A model generated the notes under the pieces. The model worked only from the letters and a program-made list of their open reading frames with translations, did no database searches and was not told the DNA's origin. From Psychromonas sp030397575 (lineage in GTDB: Bacteria; Pseudomonadota; Gammaproteobacteria; Enterobacterales; Psychromonadaceae): a DNA stretch of 64,000 nucleotides. The stretch is from assembly GCF_046250175.1 (NCBI RefSeq), contig NZ_CP176468.1; one strand, given 5' to 3'. Position numbers and translations under genes: made by a program. Positions 1 to 8,731 of this stretch are shown piece after piece. The number at the start of each line of letters is the position of its first letter. The stretch's first letter is position 1.

Positions 1-178
1 AAAAGATGGCCAGGTAGTGACTAGCGGCGGTCGTGTACTTTGCGCAACTGCACTCGGAAACACTGTCACAGAAGCTCAACAGAAGGCTTATGAGCTAACT
101 AAGCAAATTAGTTGGGATGGTATGTTCCATCGTAACGATATTGCTTACCGTGCGATTGCACGTGAGAATGAGCAATAA
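1..178 (+). CDS. purD: Phosphoribosylamine-glycine ligase, C-terminal end (partial)
   Basis: Only the last 58 codons are in the window; the gene enters from the left in the frame starting at base 2 and stops with TAA at 176-178. The visible protein has the SGGRVLCATALG and NDIAYRAI segments of the C-terminal domain of PurD, which joins phosphoribosylamine and glycine using ATP in purine synthesis. It is cytoplasmic. A strong terminator follows at once, so purD ends its transcript, as expected for a purHD-type operon. The HU gene nearby is also a known neighbour of purHD in related genera. The N-terminal part cannot be judged. Confidence 0.93.
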   Translation, partial: KDGQVVTSGGRVLCATALGNTVTEAQQKAYELTKQISWDGMFHRNDIAYRAIARENEQ

Positions 179-202
179 TACCTCAGTTAAGTACTGATCG
201 TA

Positions 203-248
203 AAAAGCCCCCGACACCTTATATGTATAAGGTGTCGGGGGCTTTTTT
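203..248 (+). terminator. Rho-independent terminator of purD
   Basis: A long GC-rich hairpin: the arm GCCCCCGACACCTTA and its exact complement flank a short loop, followed by a run of T. It starts about 25 bases after the purD stop. The A-run on the left means it could also act on the minus strand. Confidence 0.95.
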
Positions 249-265
249 GTTGCTATAAACAAGTT

Positions 266-426
266 ATACCAATCATTCTCATTAACTGATCTATTTCACT
301 TGTTAAAATAACTTATTTCTTCGATATAAATATCGTAAATGAAACAGTTATTTACGATATTTATGCCTCAAACTAAATCATTTTTCCTGTGCTAATTTTA
401 GAACACTTATTTAATATAATTGGTAT
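266..426. repeat. Dispersed intergenic element, copy 1
   Basis: Begins with ATACCAAT and ends with ATTGGTAT, an exact inverted terminal pair. In its centre is a perfect 15-bp inverted repeat (326-340 with 350-364). The shared core (ACTGATCTATTT, TTGTTAAAATAACTTATTT, TCATTTTTCCTG, ATTTAATATAATTGGTAT) recurs at 33134, 53114 and in shortened form at 63655. It carries no open frame. It resembles a MITE or a palindromic repeat family; the true class is unknown. Confidence 0.8.
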
Positions 427-440
427 TAATTTTTTATAAC

Positions 441-1211
441 TTAAGACGCGATACGAATCGGCGTTAATACGTATCGGTTTGCCCATGCTGCGATCACATC
501 TGCAGCGTATTCAGCATCTTCTTTTCTGGTTAACAAATGATCGGCTTTATCTAAACTGACGAAACTTTTAGGGTGTAATGCCGCTTGATAGATTTTTTCC
601 GCTTCTTTAATGCTAACTGTATTATCGATAGGAGAATGCATGACTAATAGGGCACGTTTTAGTTTACTAATATGGCTGTTGCCGTAACTATTAATATCAT
701 CTAAAAACTGTTTTTGTATGGTGAAGTCACGACCCGCTAAGTTAACTTTTGCAGCGCCTTTGGTATTGATCTCATCAATATGGTCAGAGAAGTTATGTGC
801 AACGTGTGCAGCATCTGAAGGAGCACCAATGGTTACTACCGCTACAGTTTCAGCTAATTTATTCGCAACGCCTAATACGGCTGCGCCACCTAAGCTATGA
901 CCGATTAATAGTTTAGGTGCATTATACTCTTTACGTAAGAAATCAGCTGCAGCTACTAAATCGCGTACATTAGATGAAAAGTTAGTATTCGAAAAATCCC
1001 CAGCACTGCTACCTAGCCCAGTAAAATCAAAACGGAAAACAGCAATCCCTTTTGCTGTTAATGCTTTACTGATACGAGATGCCGCTGCGACATCTTTACT
1101 GCAGGTAAAACAGTGAGCAAATAGCGCGTAAAATTTAATGTCAGATGTTGGTGTTTCTAAAACACCGCTAAGCATGTTACTTCCATTAGTAAATTCTACC
1201 TTTTGGCGCAT
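441..1211 (-). CDS. Alpha/beta hydrolase
   Basis: A 256-residue cytoplasmic alpha/beta-fold hydrolase. The nucleophile elbow GHSLGG puts the catalytic Ser at 106; Asp196 (SPIDNTVS) and His225 (KADHLL) are the likely other triad members. The family is the stand-alone form of a domain that in other bacteria is fused to an OsmC peroxidase domain; no OsmC part is present here. The substrate is unknown. The gene stands alone, between the dispersed element and HU. The start has a modest AAGGAG-like site upstream (CTCCTTATG read on the other strand). Confidence 0.85.
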   Translation of the reverse strand: MRQKVEFTNGSNMLSGVLETPTSDIKFYALFAHCFTCSKDVAAASRISKALTAKGIAVFRFDFTGLGSSAGDFSNTNFSSNVRDLVAAADFLRKEYNAPKLLIGHSLGGAAVLGVANKLAETVAVVTIGAPSDAAHVAHNFSDHIDEINTKGAAKVNLAGRDFTIQKQFLDDINSYGNSHISKLKRALLVMHSPIDNTVSIKEAEKIYQAALHPKSFVSLDKADHLLTRKEDAEYAADVIAAWANRYVLTPIRIAS

Positions 1212-1358
1212 GCTGGACTCCTTATGAGTAATAAATTATGTTGATAAATAGAAACGCCTATTAGATCACATTTTTAGTAAAATTAACATGAATATTGACA
1301 TTATTTAACATTTTTGAAACAAAAAGGTGGGGAGAAAAAATACGAGAGGAGTATATAT

Positions 1359-1386
1359 AAAAAAACCCTCTAAGAAGAGGGTTTAA
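1359..1386 (-). terminator. Terminator of the HU gene
   Basis: Read on the minus strand, AAACCCTCT-TCTT-AGAGGGTTT is followed by a T-run. It lies about 50 bases beyond the HU stop codon and fits a Rho-independent terminator. Confidence 0.88.
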
Positions 1387-1436
1387 TATAATTAAACATT
1401 AACAATAGGTCATAGTCTCTATGACACAAATAATGA

Positions 1437-1712
1437 TTATTTGTTTACAGATTCTTTAAGCGCCTTACCAGCAACAAAAGCAGGAACGTTAGCTGCTTTA
1501 ATTTCAATGTCTGCACCAGTTTGTGGGTTACGACCTGTACGTGCTGCACGGTGATTTACTTTGAATGTACCAAAGCCGATTAGTTGAACTGGTTCGCCAT
1601 CTTTTAGACTGTCAGTTACACTAGCTAAAATTTGTTCTAAAGCTGCTTTAGCTTGTACTTTAGTTAGGTCTGCTTTTTCTGCGATGTCTGCTACAAGTTG
1701 AGTTTTGTTCAT
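1437..1712 (-). CDS. hupA: DNA-binding protein HU (alpha type)
   Basis: A 91-residue histone-like protein of normal HU length. It has the canonical MNKTQLVADIAEKA start, the GFGTFKV turn and the beta-arm RTGRNPQTGADIEI with the conserved Pro that intercalates into DNA. HU bends and compacts DNA as a dimer and helps replication, repair and transcription. Of the two HU types this is closer to HupA, and the nearby purD agrees with the usual purHD-hupA neighbourhood. It is monocistronic, with its own terminator. Confidence 0.96.
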   Translation of the reverse strand: MNKTQLVADIAEKADLTKVQAKAALEQILASVTDSLKDGEPVQLIGFGTFKVNHRAARTGRNPQTGADIEIKAANVPAFVAGKALKESVNK

Positions 1713-1881
1713 TATTTGACTTCCGTTAGTATAAAAATATGCGTAAGAATTTAAACACTTATTTAATGTATTGCATTCATTCCTTGCAAGTAAAGCATAA
1801 TCACTTTAAAAATGAAGAAAGTAGCAATTTATTTACCTTAATGTGTTAAAAATCACAAAATTATAATGATTTCGCGTGATT

Positions 1882-2460
1882 CTACAGCGTTGAGATACCA
1901 ATGCTAGTACTTTCCAACGCATTGATATGGACTCTTATTGATTTAATAAGTTCAGGGCTGCGTTCATTTTCTAACATATTAAGTAAAGTCTCTTGTAGAG
2001 CTAATTGCTCAATAAATAACGGCTCTTGTAATAATTCTTCTTCATCAATTTCTTGGTCTGTCTGTAATTCAATGAAACTAGCGATAGTTGCAAAACTGGT
2101 TTGGCTTGCATTAAGCGCTTCTTCTTTTGATTTAGTGGTAAAAGAATTGAAGATACATTGCGTAATGACACAATAATCTACCGCTGGATAAACACCATAA
2201 AAATCATAATCACTGCTTTCCGGAATAATAGCATCAAAGTTTTCTTCTTGAATAGTGAAGTTAATTTTGGCGCCTTTTACGGTCATTTTTTCCCAAAACA
2301 ATTGTAAAATATTTTCTGCAATAGCTGCATTTTCACTGTCAATAGCTTGGCTAAACATGGTGAAATGAGTGATATTTTGCTCTGCTAAAGCCATGCAAAA
2401 CACGCTTTGTTGCCAAGCCTGTAGGTTAGTCAGGCGGTCATTAATGGAAAGCGATAACAT
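1882..2460 (-). CDS. DUF416 family protein (YjaG-like)
   Basis: A 192-residue acidic, soluble protein of the DUF416 family (E. coli YjaG), whose biochemical role is not established. I place the start at the ATG at 2460 because AGGACG sits seven bases upstream and the family begins with a short N-terminus; an earlier in-frame start would add 15 residues. yjaG lies close to hupA in many enterics and vibrios, so the neighbourhood is ancestral. There is no signal peptide, membrane segment or recognisable catalytic motif. Confidence 0.85.
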   Translation of the reverse strand: MLSLSINDRLTNLQAWQQSVFCMALAEQNITHFTMFSQAIDSENAAIAENILQLFWEKMTVKGAKINFTIQEENFDAIIPESSDYDFYGVYPAVDYCVITQCIFNSFTTKSKEEALNASQTSFATIASFIELQTDQEIDEEELLQEPLFIEQLALQETLLNMLENERSPELIKSIRVHINALESTSIGISTL

Positions 2461-2592
2461 AATCGTCCTATTGATACTTTCAAAATAAGTTAAGATTATA
2501 GGCAAATCACCATTCTGTCTTTATATATTTGATTCTTTTATGGGAACAGATAATGTATTCATTTAGGAAAGGGGATATTTCTTGGTAAAGTT

Positions 2593-2636
2593 ATACCAAC
2601 TCCGTTAATCAAATGAGTAGATAATTAGCGGTATTG
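2593..2636. repeat. Possible short remnant of the dispersed element
   Basis: ATACCAACTCCGTTAATCAA resembles the left end of the dispersed element, and GCGGTATTG 25 bases later resembles its right end. Most of the core is missing. The match is short and could be chance. Confidence 0.3.
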
Positions 2637-2665
2637 CCATTAGATTGTTTAGCGGGTTTCAGGCA

Positions 2666-2697
2666 TAAAAAAAGCGACCATTAAGATCGCTTTTTTA
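2666..2697 (-). terminator. Terminator of dusB-fis
   Basis: Hairpin AAAGCGA...TCGCTTT with A/T runs on both sides, directly after the fis stop on the minus strand. Confidence 0.85.
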
Positions 2698-2715
2698 GAT
2701 TAAAATAAGTGAGGG

Positions 2716-3015
2716 TTAGCCCATGCCGTATTTTTTAAGCTTCTTGCGTAACGTACCGCGGTTAATACCTAGCATAGTTGCTGCACGAGTTTGATTACCA
2801 CGAGTGTATTGCATGATGATATCTAACATTGGCGCTTCAACTTCTGCCAATACTAATTCATATAATTCAGTCGTATCTTGACCGTTCAATTTTGCCACGT
2901 AACCTGAAACAGCTTGACGTACTGAGTCACGTAATGGACGTTGAGTTATTTGCCCTGTAGCAGGAATATTAGTTGTTGTAGTCAGTGCTTCTTGAGAAAT
3001 ATTTTGTTCAAACAT
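2716..3015 (-). CDS. fis: Nucleoid-associated regulator Fis
   Basis: A 99-residue protein almost colinear with E. coli Fis (98 residues). Residues 74-96 form the helix-turn-helix (NQTRAATMLGINRGTLRKKL), and PLRDSVRQAV plus LYELVLAEVE form the dimer core. Fis bends DNA and drives rRNA and growth-phase promoters. It lies 18 bases after dusB in the conserved dusB-fis operon, and a terminator follows. The divergent N-terminus (residues 1-25) is typical of Fis in marine gammaproteobacteria. Confidence 0.98.
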   Translation of the reverse strand: MFEQNISQEALTTTTNIPATGQITQRPLRDSVRQAVSGYVAKLNGQDTTELYELVLAEVEAPMLDIIMQYTRGNQTRAATMLGINRGTLRKKLKKYGMG

Positions 3016-3033
3016 GGGTGTTAACTCTTTTAA

Positions 3034-3996
3034 TTACAATTGATTTAAATAAGTTTCTAACGCAATAAGCTGCTCGGTGGCGTTGTCTATTGCATTAAAT
3101 TTTCGCTTAAAATAACCTAACCTGTCTTGCTCTTTTAAATACCACCCGACGTGCTTCCTAGCGATTCGAGGCCCCATTACATCACCATAAAAAACATGCA
3201 AAGCTTGCACATGATTTATGAGTATTTCTGTAACGTCCATTTGCGCTAAACGTTGAGCATGTTGCCCGGTGTTTAGATAGTGGTTAATTTCATTGAATAT
3301 CCAAGGTGCACCTTGTGCGCCTCGTCCAATCATAATGGCATCTGCCCCTGTATGGTCCAGCACATATTTAGCTTTCTCTACAGAGGTAATGTCACCATTT
3401 GCAATCACAGGGATTGTTATACTTTCTTTAATCGTTTTTATAGTGTCGTATTCAGCCTCGCCTTTAAAAAGGCACTGGCGTGTACGACCGTGCACTGATA
3501 GTGCTTGGATACCTGCTTTTTCAGCGATCTGTGCAATCTCTAATCCATTTCTATTTTCTGGATCCCAACCAGTGCGAATTTTCAAAGTCACAGGCACATC
3601 GACAGCATCAACAACACTTTCTAAAATAGCTCTCACTAATTCAGGGTGTGGTAATAATGCTGAGCCTGCTTTTTTCTTATTCACTTTTTTAGCTGGGCAA
3701 CCCATATTAATATCAACGATCTGAGCACCTTGCTGAACGGTTAACTGTGCAGCGTTAGCCATCGCTAGTGGTTCAGAACCAGCAATTTGTACAGAGCGAA
3801 TACCTGATTCGTCATGGTAGTCCATTCGTAACTTAGATTTAGTGCTATTCCAAACACGAGGATTGGATGACAACATTTCCGATACGGCTAATCCAGCACC
3901 TTGCTTTCGGCAAAGCTCTCTGAAAGGGCGATCAGTGACGCCAGCCATCGGGGCTAAAATAAGATTATTGTCTAATTGATACTGTCCAATGCGCAT
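3034..3996 (-). CDS. dusB: tRNA-dihydrouridine synthase B
   Basis: A 320-residue FMN-dependent TIM-barrel enzyme that reduces uridine to dihydrouridine in the tRNA D-loop. The N-terminal LAPMAGVTDRPFR motif binds FMN. Cys100 in DINMGCPAKKV is the catalytic acid, and HGRTR and GADAIMIGRGA are conserved flavin-phosphate segments. Length and motifs match DusB. It is the first gene of dusB-fis, downstream of prmA, the same order as in E. coli (prmA-dusB-fis). The ATG at 3996 is the family start. Confidence 0.97.
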   Translation of the reverse strand: MRIGQYQLDNNLILAPMAGVTDRPFRELCRKQGAGLAVSEMLSSNPRVWNSTKSKLRMDYHDESGIRSVQIAGSEPLAMANAAQLTVQQGAQIVDINMGCPAKKVNKKKAGSALLPHPELVRAILESVVDAVDVPVTLKIRTGWDPENRNGLEIAQIAEKAGIQALSVHGRTRQCLFKGEAEYDTIKTIKESITIPVIANGDITSVEKAKYVLDHTGADAIMIGRGAQGAPWIFNEINHYLNTGQHAQRLAQMDVTEILINHVQALHVFYGDVMGPRIARKHVGWYLKEQDRLGYFKRKFNAIDNATEQLIALETYLNQL

Positions 3997-4122
3997 ATTC
4001 TAAGCGTTCTCTAAGTTAAGGCGGCGTAGTCTACGCATTTTTTCACCCAGAATAAAGGTTAATTATTAACCATTTTGAAATTATTTTGCTTGCAAATTGA
4101 GCAACACTTTGTTCTCAGTAAT

Positions 4123-5007
4123 TTAAGCGTGCTTTATCCCCGATAAACGGGCCCATTCTTCTTTGATTTCAGCTGCATCCATATCGAACCATTGACCGTA
4201 AACGGACAATAATTCCTCTGCTTGTTGCTCTAAAATTCCAGATAATGCTAATTTACCCTGTGGTTTTACTAAACACTCAATATTATTTGATAGTTCACGT
4301 AATGGACCAGCAAGAATATTCGCTACCACAACATCTGCAGTGATCCCTTCAGGGGCATCTTCTGGTAAATATAGCTCTAGTTGGTCTGATACTTGGTTAC
4401 GCTGGGCGTTATCACGACTTGCGGTAATTGCTTGTGGGTCGATATCGATCCCAATAACTCTTTTAGCGCCTAACTTTAATGCTGCAATAGCTAAAATTCC
4501 TGATCCACAACCGAAATCGATAACCACTTTATCTTTTAAGTCTTGTGCATCTAACCAAGCTAGACATAAAGCTGTAGTTGGGTGAGTGCCGGTCCCAAAA
4601 GCAAGTCCTGGGTCTAACATAACGTTAACCGCATTTTCATCAGGAACTGGCTTCCAGCTAGGGCAAATCCATAAACGCTGACCAAATTGCATTGGGTGGA
4701 AATTATCCATCCATTCACGTACCCAGTCTTTATCTTCAAGTTGTTCTATTTTAAACGCAAAGTCATCAGCTAATAAATCGCTGGCTTTTAATAAAGCGAC
4801 TACAGGTAACATATCTGTTTCTGCGTCATATAGGCCTGTTACGTCTGTATCTCCCCATAAACGAGTTTCACCGGGCATAGGTTCAAAAATAGGTGTGTCT
4901 TGGGAGTCTGTAAACGTTGCAGATAGGGCTCCGTTATCCATTAATAGTTCACCAATTGCTTCTGCATTTGTGTTGCTTGCATTTAATTTAAGCTGAATCC
5001 AAGGCAT
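4123..5007 (-). CDS. prmA: Ribosomal protein L11 methyltransferase
   Basis: A 294-residue SAM-dependent methyltransferase that trimethylates ribosomal protein L11. The N-terminal ~90 residues are the L11-recognition domain (MPWIQLKLNASN). The catalytic domain has FGTGTHPTT (137-145), the glycine-rich SAM motif VIDFGCGSG (162-170) and VANILAGPL. Length is normal. It lies 126 bases upstream of dusB on the same strand and may be co-transcribed with it. Confidence 0.97.
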   Translation of the reverse strand: MPWIQLKLNASNTNAEAIGELLMDNGALSATFTDSQDTPIFEPMPGETRLWGDTDVTGLYDAETDMLPVVALLKASDLLADDFAFKIEQLEDKDWVREWMDNFHPMQFGQRLWICPSWKPVPDENAVNVMLDPGLAFGTGTHPTTALCLAWLDAQDLKDKVVIDFGCGSGILAIAALKLGAKRVIGIDIDPQAITASRDNAQRNQVSDQLELYLPEDAPEGITADVVVANILAGPLRELSNNIECLVKPQGKLALSGILEQQAEELLSVYGQWFDMDAAEIKEEWARLSGIKHA

Positions 5008-5393
5008 GATTTTCTCTTTTTTGATTACGGTAGATAGATAGGGTGCAAGAATACAGGGAATTAGTTGATTAATATAGCGCTAGCAATGGATTTGAGTATC
5101 ACTGGAATAGACAACTGATGTTCAATAGTTGTCATCTTGATGTAATGAAATGGATGTAAAAAAATTTATATTTACCTATTCTAAGGTATCTTTCCTCAGT
5201 ACTTTTATAGGTATAATAATATGCTTAGATATTGAAATTTATAGTGTTTTAGAACGCAATTTTATAGAAAATGGTATTTTGTTGACCTCTTTTTAAGTTT
5301 TAATGTGTTTAAAGACAGTATACTAATTAACTCCTGAATGAGGACGAGTGATTTCATTGGAAATAGTGGGTTTCAGAAAGGAAAGGTGTTTCA
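5008..5393. other. Intergenic region between prmA and the LuxR-type regulator
   Basis: 386 bases between two divergent starts, so it must hold both promoters. A small inverted repeat GACAACT (5110-5116) / AGTTGTC (5127-5133) may be an operator or a weak hairpin. The segment 5155-5320 is very AT-rich, which suits a promoter. I see no open frame or RNA gene here. Confidence 0.4.
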
Positions 5394-6032
5394 ATGAATA
5401 AAATAGTGATTATTGATGATCACCAGCTTTTTTTATATGGTCTAAAATTAACCTTAGAAAATGAAGGCAATACGGTGATGACTTTTGACAGCCCAATTCA
5501 AGCGCTGCCAGAAATAAAACAGATTCAACCTGATTTGATTCTGATGGATCTCTATATGCCCGATATGAGTGGCTTAGCGTTAATAGAAGCACTAACGAAG
5601 CAAGAAGTTGTCTCTCCAGTAGTGGTATTATCTGCCTGTGAAGACTACCAAGATGTTTATTACGCCTTACAAAAAGGTGCAGCAGGTTTTATCCCTAAGT
5701 CTTACTCTCCAGACGCTATGCTAGATGCTTTACAAAGTGTTTTTGCTGGTGATATTTTTGTACCTGAAAATGTTGCTTTAGAAATTCAAGAGATCGCTGA
5801 GTTAGAAGAAAGAAATAAAGAAATCTTCCACTTATCAGAAAGACAGCTACAAATTCTTAAACTGATTCATGAAGGAAGAAAAAACAGAGAAATTGCGGAT
5901 ATTCTATGTATTTCGCAGGATACAGTTAAATTTCATCAAAAAGGCCTATATACAGCTTTAGATGTCTCTGGGTCATCAAGTCGTATACAAGCCGTCGATA
6001 AAGCATTGAAGCTTGGTTTAATAAAGGTCTAA
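5394..6032 (+). CDS. LuxR/NarL-family response regulator
   Basis: 212 residues. The receiver domain has the acidic pair DD (8-9), phospho-acceptor Asp52 in LILMDLYMPDMSG and Lys101 (FIPKS). The C-terminal LuxR-type helix-turn-helix (about 145-205) carries LSERQLQILKLIHEGRKNREIA and the recognition helix DTVKFHQKGLY. A good AAAGGAAAGG site precedes the ATG. It faces the hybrid histidine kinase gene, 46 bases apart stop to stop, so kinase and regulator may work together although they are not in one operon. Target genes are unknown. Confidence 0.9.
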   Translation: MNKIVIIDDHQLFLYGLKLTLENEGNTVMTFDSPIQALPEIKQIQPDLILMDLYMPDMSGLALIEALTKQEVVSPVVVLSACEDYQDVYYALQKGAAGFIPKSYSPDAMLDALQSVFAGDIFVPENVALEIQEIAELEERNKEIFHLSERQLQILKLIHEGRKNREIADILCISQDTVKFHQKGLYTALDVSGSSSRIQAVDKALKLGLIKV

Positions 6033-6078
6033 TCAAATTTCAAGCTGCCTAATACTTGGATAGATTGCTCTATATTTT

Positions 6079-7746
6079 TTAGTTTAATAACTGTTTCAAT
6101 AAAAATCTCAATGATGCTGGTTTAACCGGTTTATTTAGAATTTTGTAATTAATTATTTTTCCTGTGTCCTGAACTTCTTTTAATTTCCCTGGGTCAGCTT
6201 CACCTGTTAATAAAATGGCTGGGATATTATCTTTCTTTTTTATTTCTTTAATCATATCTAACCCTGTTTTATGGTTAGGAAAGCGATAATCAGTGATGAT
6301 TAAGTCGTAACGGTTGGCGTAATATTTTTGTAAACCAGCTTCTGCTGTTTCTTCGCTGTCAACAATGTATCCCCAGTTTTCAAGCAACATACTTAACGCA
6401 TTTAAAATGCCTTGGTCGTCATCAACTAATAATATTTTATAGTGTGTAGAGATGTTGGAAAATTTATTAAGATTAATATGTTTGGTAACATGCTCTGCTG
6501 TTTCTAACATGACACTAAAACGACTACCATGCTGGTTAGTAACAGCCTCTATTTTTGTGCTACACAATAAGGCTTTTCGTTGTGCTACCGCTAAGCCTAA
6601 ACCGACTCCTTTGGTTTTATTGTGTAATAGGTTTTCTGCTAATGCGACTTCATCAAATAAGCTTTCAAAGAGGGTAGTTTCAATTTGACAGCCTTGGTTC
6701 CAAACCTGCAGTAATGCTTTATTTTTGTAATGTCGAACGCTAAGTAATACTTTTGAGCCTGGTGTTTGTTTGCCATGGATGAGGGCGTTACTCAGTAATA
6801 CTTCGACTATCTCCGTTAATAATCTTTTATCACTTTTAACGGTTAATTCAGATAAACGGCTAGTTAATTTTATTCCCGATGATGATGCTTGATGTTGGTA
6901 TTTCTTAATCGAAGGTAATAGTGCAGATGCTAAACTAAACTCATTTATTTTAGGCGTGATCGTACCGCTATCAAGGCGTGCCAAATCCAATAAACTTGCC
7001 ATCCATCTATCCAAGTCTTCTGAAGCCAGCTTAATATTTTTAGCTAGTTTTTCTTGCGCAGTTCCAGCCAATTTATTCTCTAATAAATGACCATATAAAG
7101 ACAAGCTGCTTAAAGGTTGTCTAATATCATGCACAATACGTTTCAAATAGCGCGCACTTTGTTGGCTCAATAAGTTGGTGCTTTCTTGTTTCACTTCTGT
7201 AATGGTTTGTTGATCGTTATGAGTTCGGTGTGGGGTAAAGATAGTCAGGTATGACAAGCTTATTAAAAAAGTGCTATTAAATAAAAATACTAATGTACTG
7301 GTTTCTCCTAGCAGTGAAGAGAATACGTAACAAAGTGCTAAAAATAGATTATTAAATATGAGCTGTGCTTTACTGTATGCAAAAAGATAAGAATAAAAAA
7401 AGGGGAGTAATAAAACTAAGTATAAAAAACTATTTTGATAAGTTTGCTCTTGAAAGTGGCTATTAATAGAGACAAAAAGCGTAATGGAAAAACAGATTAT
7501 TGGCATAAGAAAATGAGTTAATGTCTCTTTTTTCTTCACTAGGCCAAATAACGCTACGATAGAGAATAATAATATCGAAACAGGGAAATGATATGTGCTG
7601 ATAAAGATAGGTGATGAATTTAAAGCACTATAACTTTGTACTGAGCCGATCAGAAAAAAGAAAATAAATGAAATCATGATCACAATATTAAAATGACGTA
7701 ATGACTGCCACCTTGTTTGATGTATATCGGAAGTATCTTGGTGCAT
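6079..7746 (-). CDS. Membrane hybrid histidine kinase with C-terminal receiver
   Basis: A 555-residue inner-membrane sensor. Five to six membrane segments fill residues 20-170 with no obvious periplasmic sensor domain. The DHp box VHDIRQPLSSL gives phospho-His206, the N-box is at Asn320, the G-box GVGLGL at 380-385, and a receiver domain (about 437-552) has Asp486 in LIITDYRFPN. The layout (7TM-like input, kinase, receiver) resembles kinases paired with NarL-type regulators. The adjacent convergent LuxR-type regulator is the likely partner. The signal is unknown. Confidence 0.88.
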   Translation of the reverse strand: MHQDTSDIHQTRWQSLRHFNIVIMISFIFFFLIGSVQSYSALNSSPIFISTYHFPVSILLFSIVALFGLVKKKETLTHFLMPIICFSITLFVSINSHFQEQTYQNSFLYLVLLLPFFYSYLFAYSKAQLIFNNLFLALCYVFSSLLGETSTLVFLFNSTFLISLSYLTIFTPHRTHNDQQTITEVKQESTNLLSQQSARYLKRIVHDIRQPLSSLSLYGHLLENKLAGTAQEKLAKNIKLASEDLDRWMASLLDLARLDSGTITPKINEFSLASALLPSIKKYQHQASSSGIKLTSRLSELTVKSDKRLLTEIVEVLLSNALIHGKQTPGSKVLLSVRHYKNKALLQVWNQGCQIETTLFESLFDEVALAENLLHNKTKGVGLGLAVAQRKALLCSTKIEAVTNQHGSRFSVMLETAEHVTKHINLNKFSNISTHYKILLVDDDQGILNALSMLLENWGYIVDSEETAEAGLQKYYANRYDLIITDYRFPNHKTGLDMIKEIKKKDNIPAILLTGEADPGKLKEVQDTGKIINYKILNKPVKPASLRFLLKQLLN

Positions 7747-7876
7747 TACACTCTCTATTTTAACTATTTGTTGAAATTAACTTATTGGTATACCGAGGTT
7801 TGATTAGATTTCCAAGTAATGGATCTTTAATCTGAGGTATGAGCGAGTTAACGGAATAAATATAGTATAAACGGAA

Positions 7877-7905
7877 GGCAAAAAAAAAGCCTAACAAAGT
7901 TAGGC
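7877..7905 (-). terminator. Minus-strand terminator downstream of aroQ
   Basis: Read on the minus strand, AGCCTAAC-TTT-GTTAGGCT is followed by nine T. It lies about 230 bases past the aroQ stop, leaving an unusually long 3' region, or ends a separate small transcript. Confidence 0.8.
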
Positions 7906-8058
7906 TCGCCTGTAATATGTCTTTTTATTACAAATCGAATAAAAAATCCATTTAGTCGGCATCAAAGTGGGTGTACTACTATGCCTCAATTCCTTAAGAC
8001 AACTATACAATGCCTCAAGCCTCTTCAGAAAGTAACTACCCGAACGGGTAGTTTTTAA
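7906..8058 (+). ncRNA. Candidate small RNA ending in a strong hairpin
   Basis: The plus strand carries AACTACCCG-AA-CGGGTAGTT followed by TTT at 8035-8058, a good Rho-independent terminator. No plus-strand gene precedes it: the nearest genes on both sides run on the minus strand. That pattern is what a small RNA gene would leave. The 5' end is a guess, and I do not recognise a known RNA family. The hairpin could instead be a structure in the aroQ 3' region. Confidence 0.3.
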
Positions 8059-8134
8059 CATTCTTGAAATTAAATGACTTTTTTTAAGTTTGTAATACGA
8101 ATTTTATAGTTTTTTTTGCTCATTTTGCTAAAAA

Positions 8135-8578
8135 TTACTGACCTTTAGACAGGCAAAATCGTGATGCGCTTTGTAAAGCAAACGAGTAACCTTGTGCACC
8201 CATCCCACATATTACTGCACATGCAATATCTGAAAGGTAAGAGTGATGTCTAAATTTTTCACGTTTATGGATATTAGATAAATGTACTTCTACGAAGGGA
8301 ATAGCGACACCTAATAAAGCATCTCTTATTGCTACGCTAGTATGAGTAAATGCAGCAGGATTGATAATAATAAAGTCTATTTCACCTGCACTTTCATGAA
8401 TCTTTTCAATGAGTTCATATTCACGATTTGATTGTAAGTGTGACAGCGTTATATTTAACGGTTTTGCTTCTGCATGTAGGCCTTCAATAATATCGTTGAG
8501 TGTTTGGCTACCATAAACTTCTGGTTCACGTTTGCCTAATAAATTGAGATTTGGGCCATTTAATACTAATACCTTCAC
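8135..8578 (-). CDS. aroQ: Type II 3-dehydroquinate dehydratase
   Basis: 147 residues, the normal size for the small dodecameric enzyme that dehydrates 3-dehydroquinate to 3-dehydroshikimate in the shikimate pathway. Conserved parts visible: NGPNLNLLGKREPEVYG with the catalytic Tyr, the SNREYELIEKIH segment, the FTHTSVAIRDAL loop, and EVHLSNIHKREKFRHHSYLS. In many relatives aroQ is followed by accB-accC; here it is alone, downstream of acs but separated from it by a terminator. Confidence 0.96.
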   Translation of the reverse strand: MKVLVLNGPNLNLLGKREPEVYGSQTLNDIIEGLHAEAKPLNITLSHLQSNREYELIEKIHESAGEIDFIIINPAAFTHTSVAIRDALLGVAIPFVEVHLSNIHKREKFRHHSYLSDIACAVICGMGAQGYSFALQSASRFCLSKGQ

Positions 8579-8602
8579 TACTTACTCCTTTGTCTTTACC
8601 TA

Positions 8603-8645
8603 ATAAAAAAACACCTCGATAACGGGTAGGTTATCGAGGAGTTTA
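8603..8645 (-). terminator. Terminator of acs
   Basis: On the minus strand a perfect 10-bp stem, CCTCGATAAC / GTTATCGAGG around a 6-base loop, is followed by GTGTTTTTTT. It lies between acs and aroQ, so aroQ probably needs its own promoter inside the acs-aroQ gap. Confidence 0.9.
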
Positions 8646-8731
8646 TCGGTAAAGTGTCTTGTTGGCTATCAGTAAGCTCTGCTCTAAATAAGAATAGAGT
8701 CAGTACAAAGTTTAACTTCTCATTGCTATAT

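Larger units (their letters stand above)
7747..8134. other. Intergenic region between aroQ and the hybrid kinase
   Basis: 388 bases. It holds a minus-strand terminator (7877-7905) and a plus-strand hairpin with T-run (8035-8058), listed separately. ATGCCTCAA occurs twice, 30 bases apart (about 7981 and 8011). A TATAGTATAAA stretch near 7863 could be a -10 region for a plus-strand transcript. No open frame with support. Confidence 0.45.

Noticed and set aside
3293..3724. A 143-codon open frame antisense to dusB
   Set aside because: dusB has full conserved motifs on the other strand; this frame is a shadow with no start signal.
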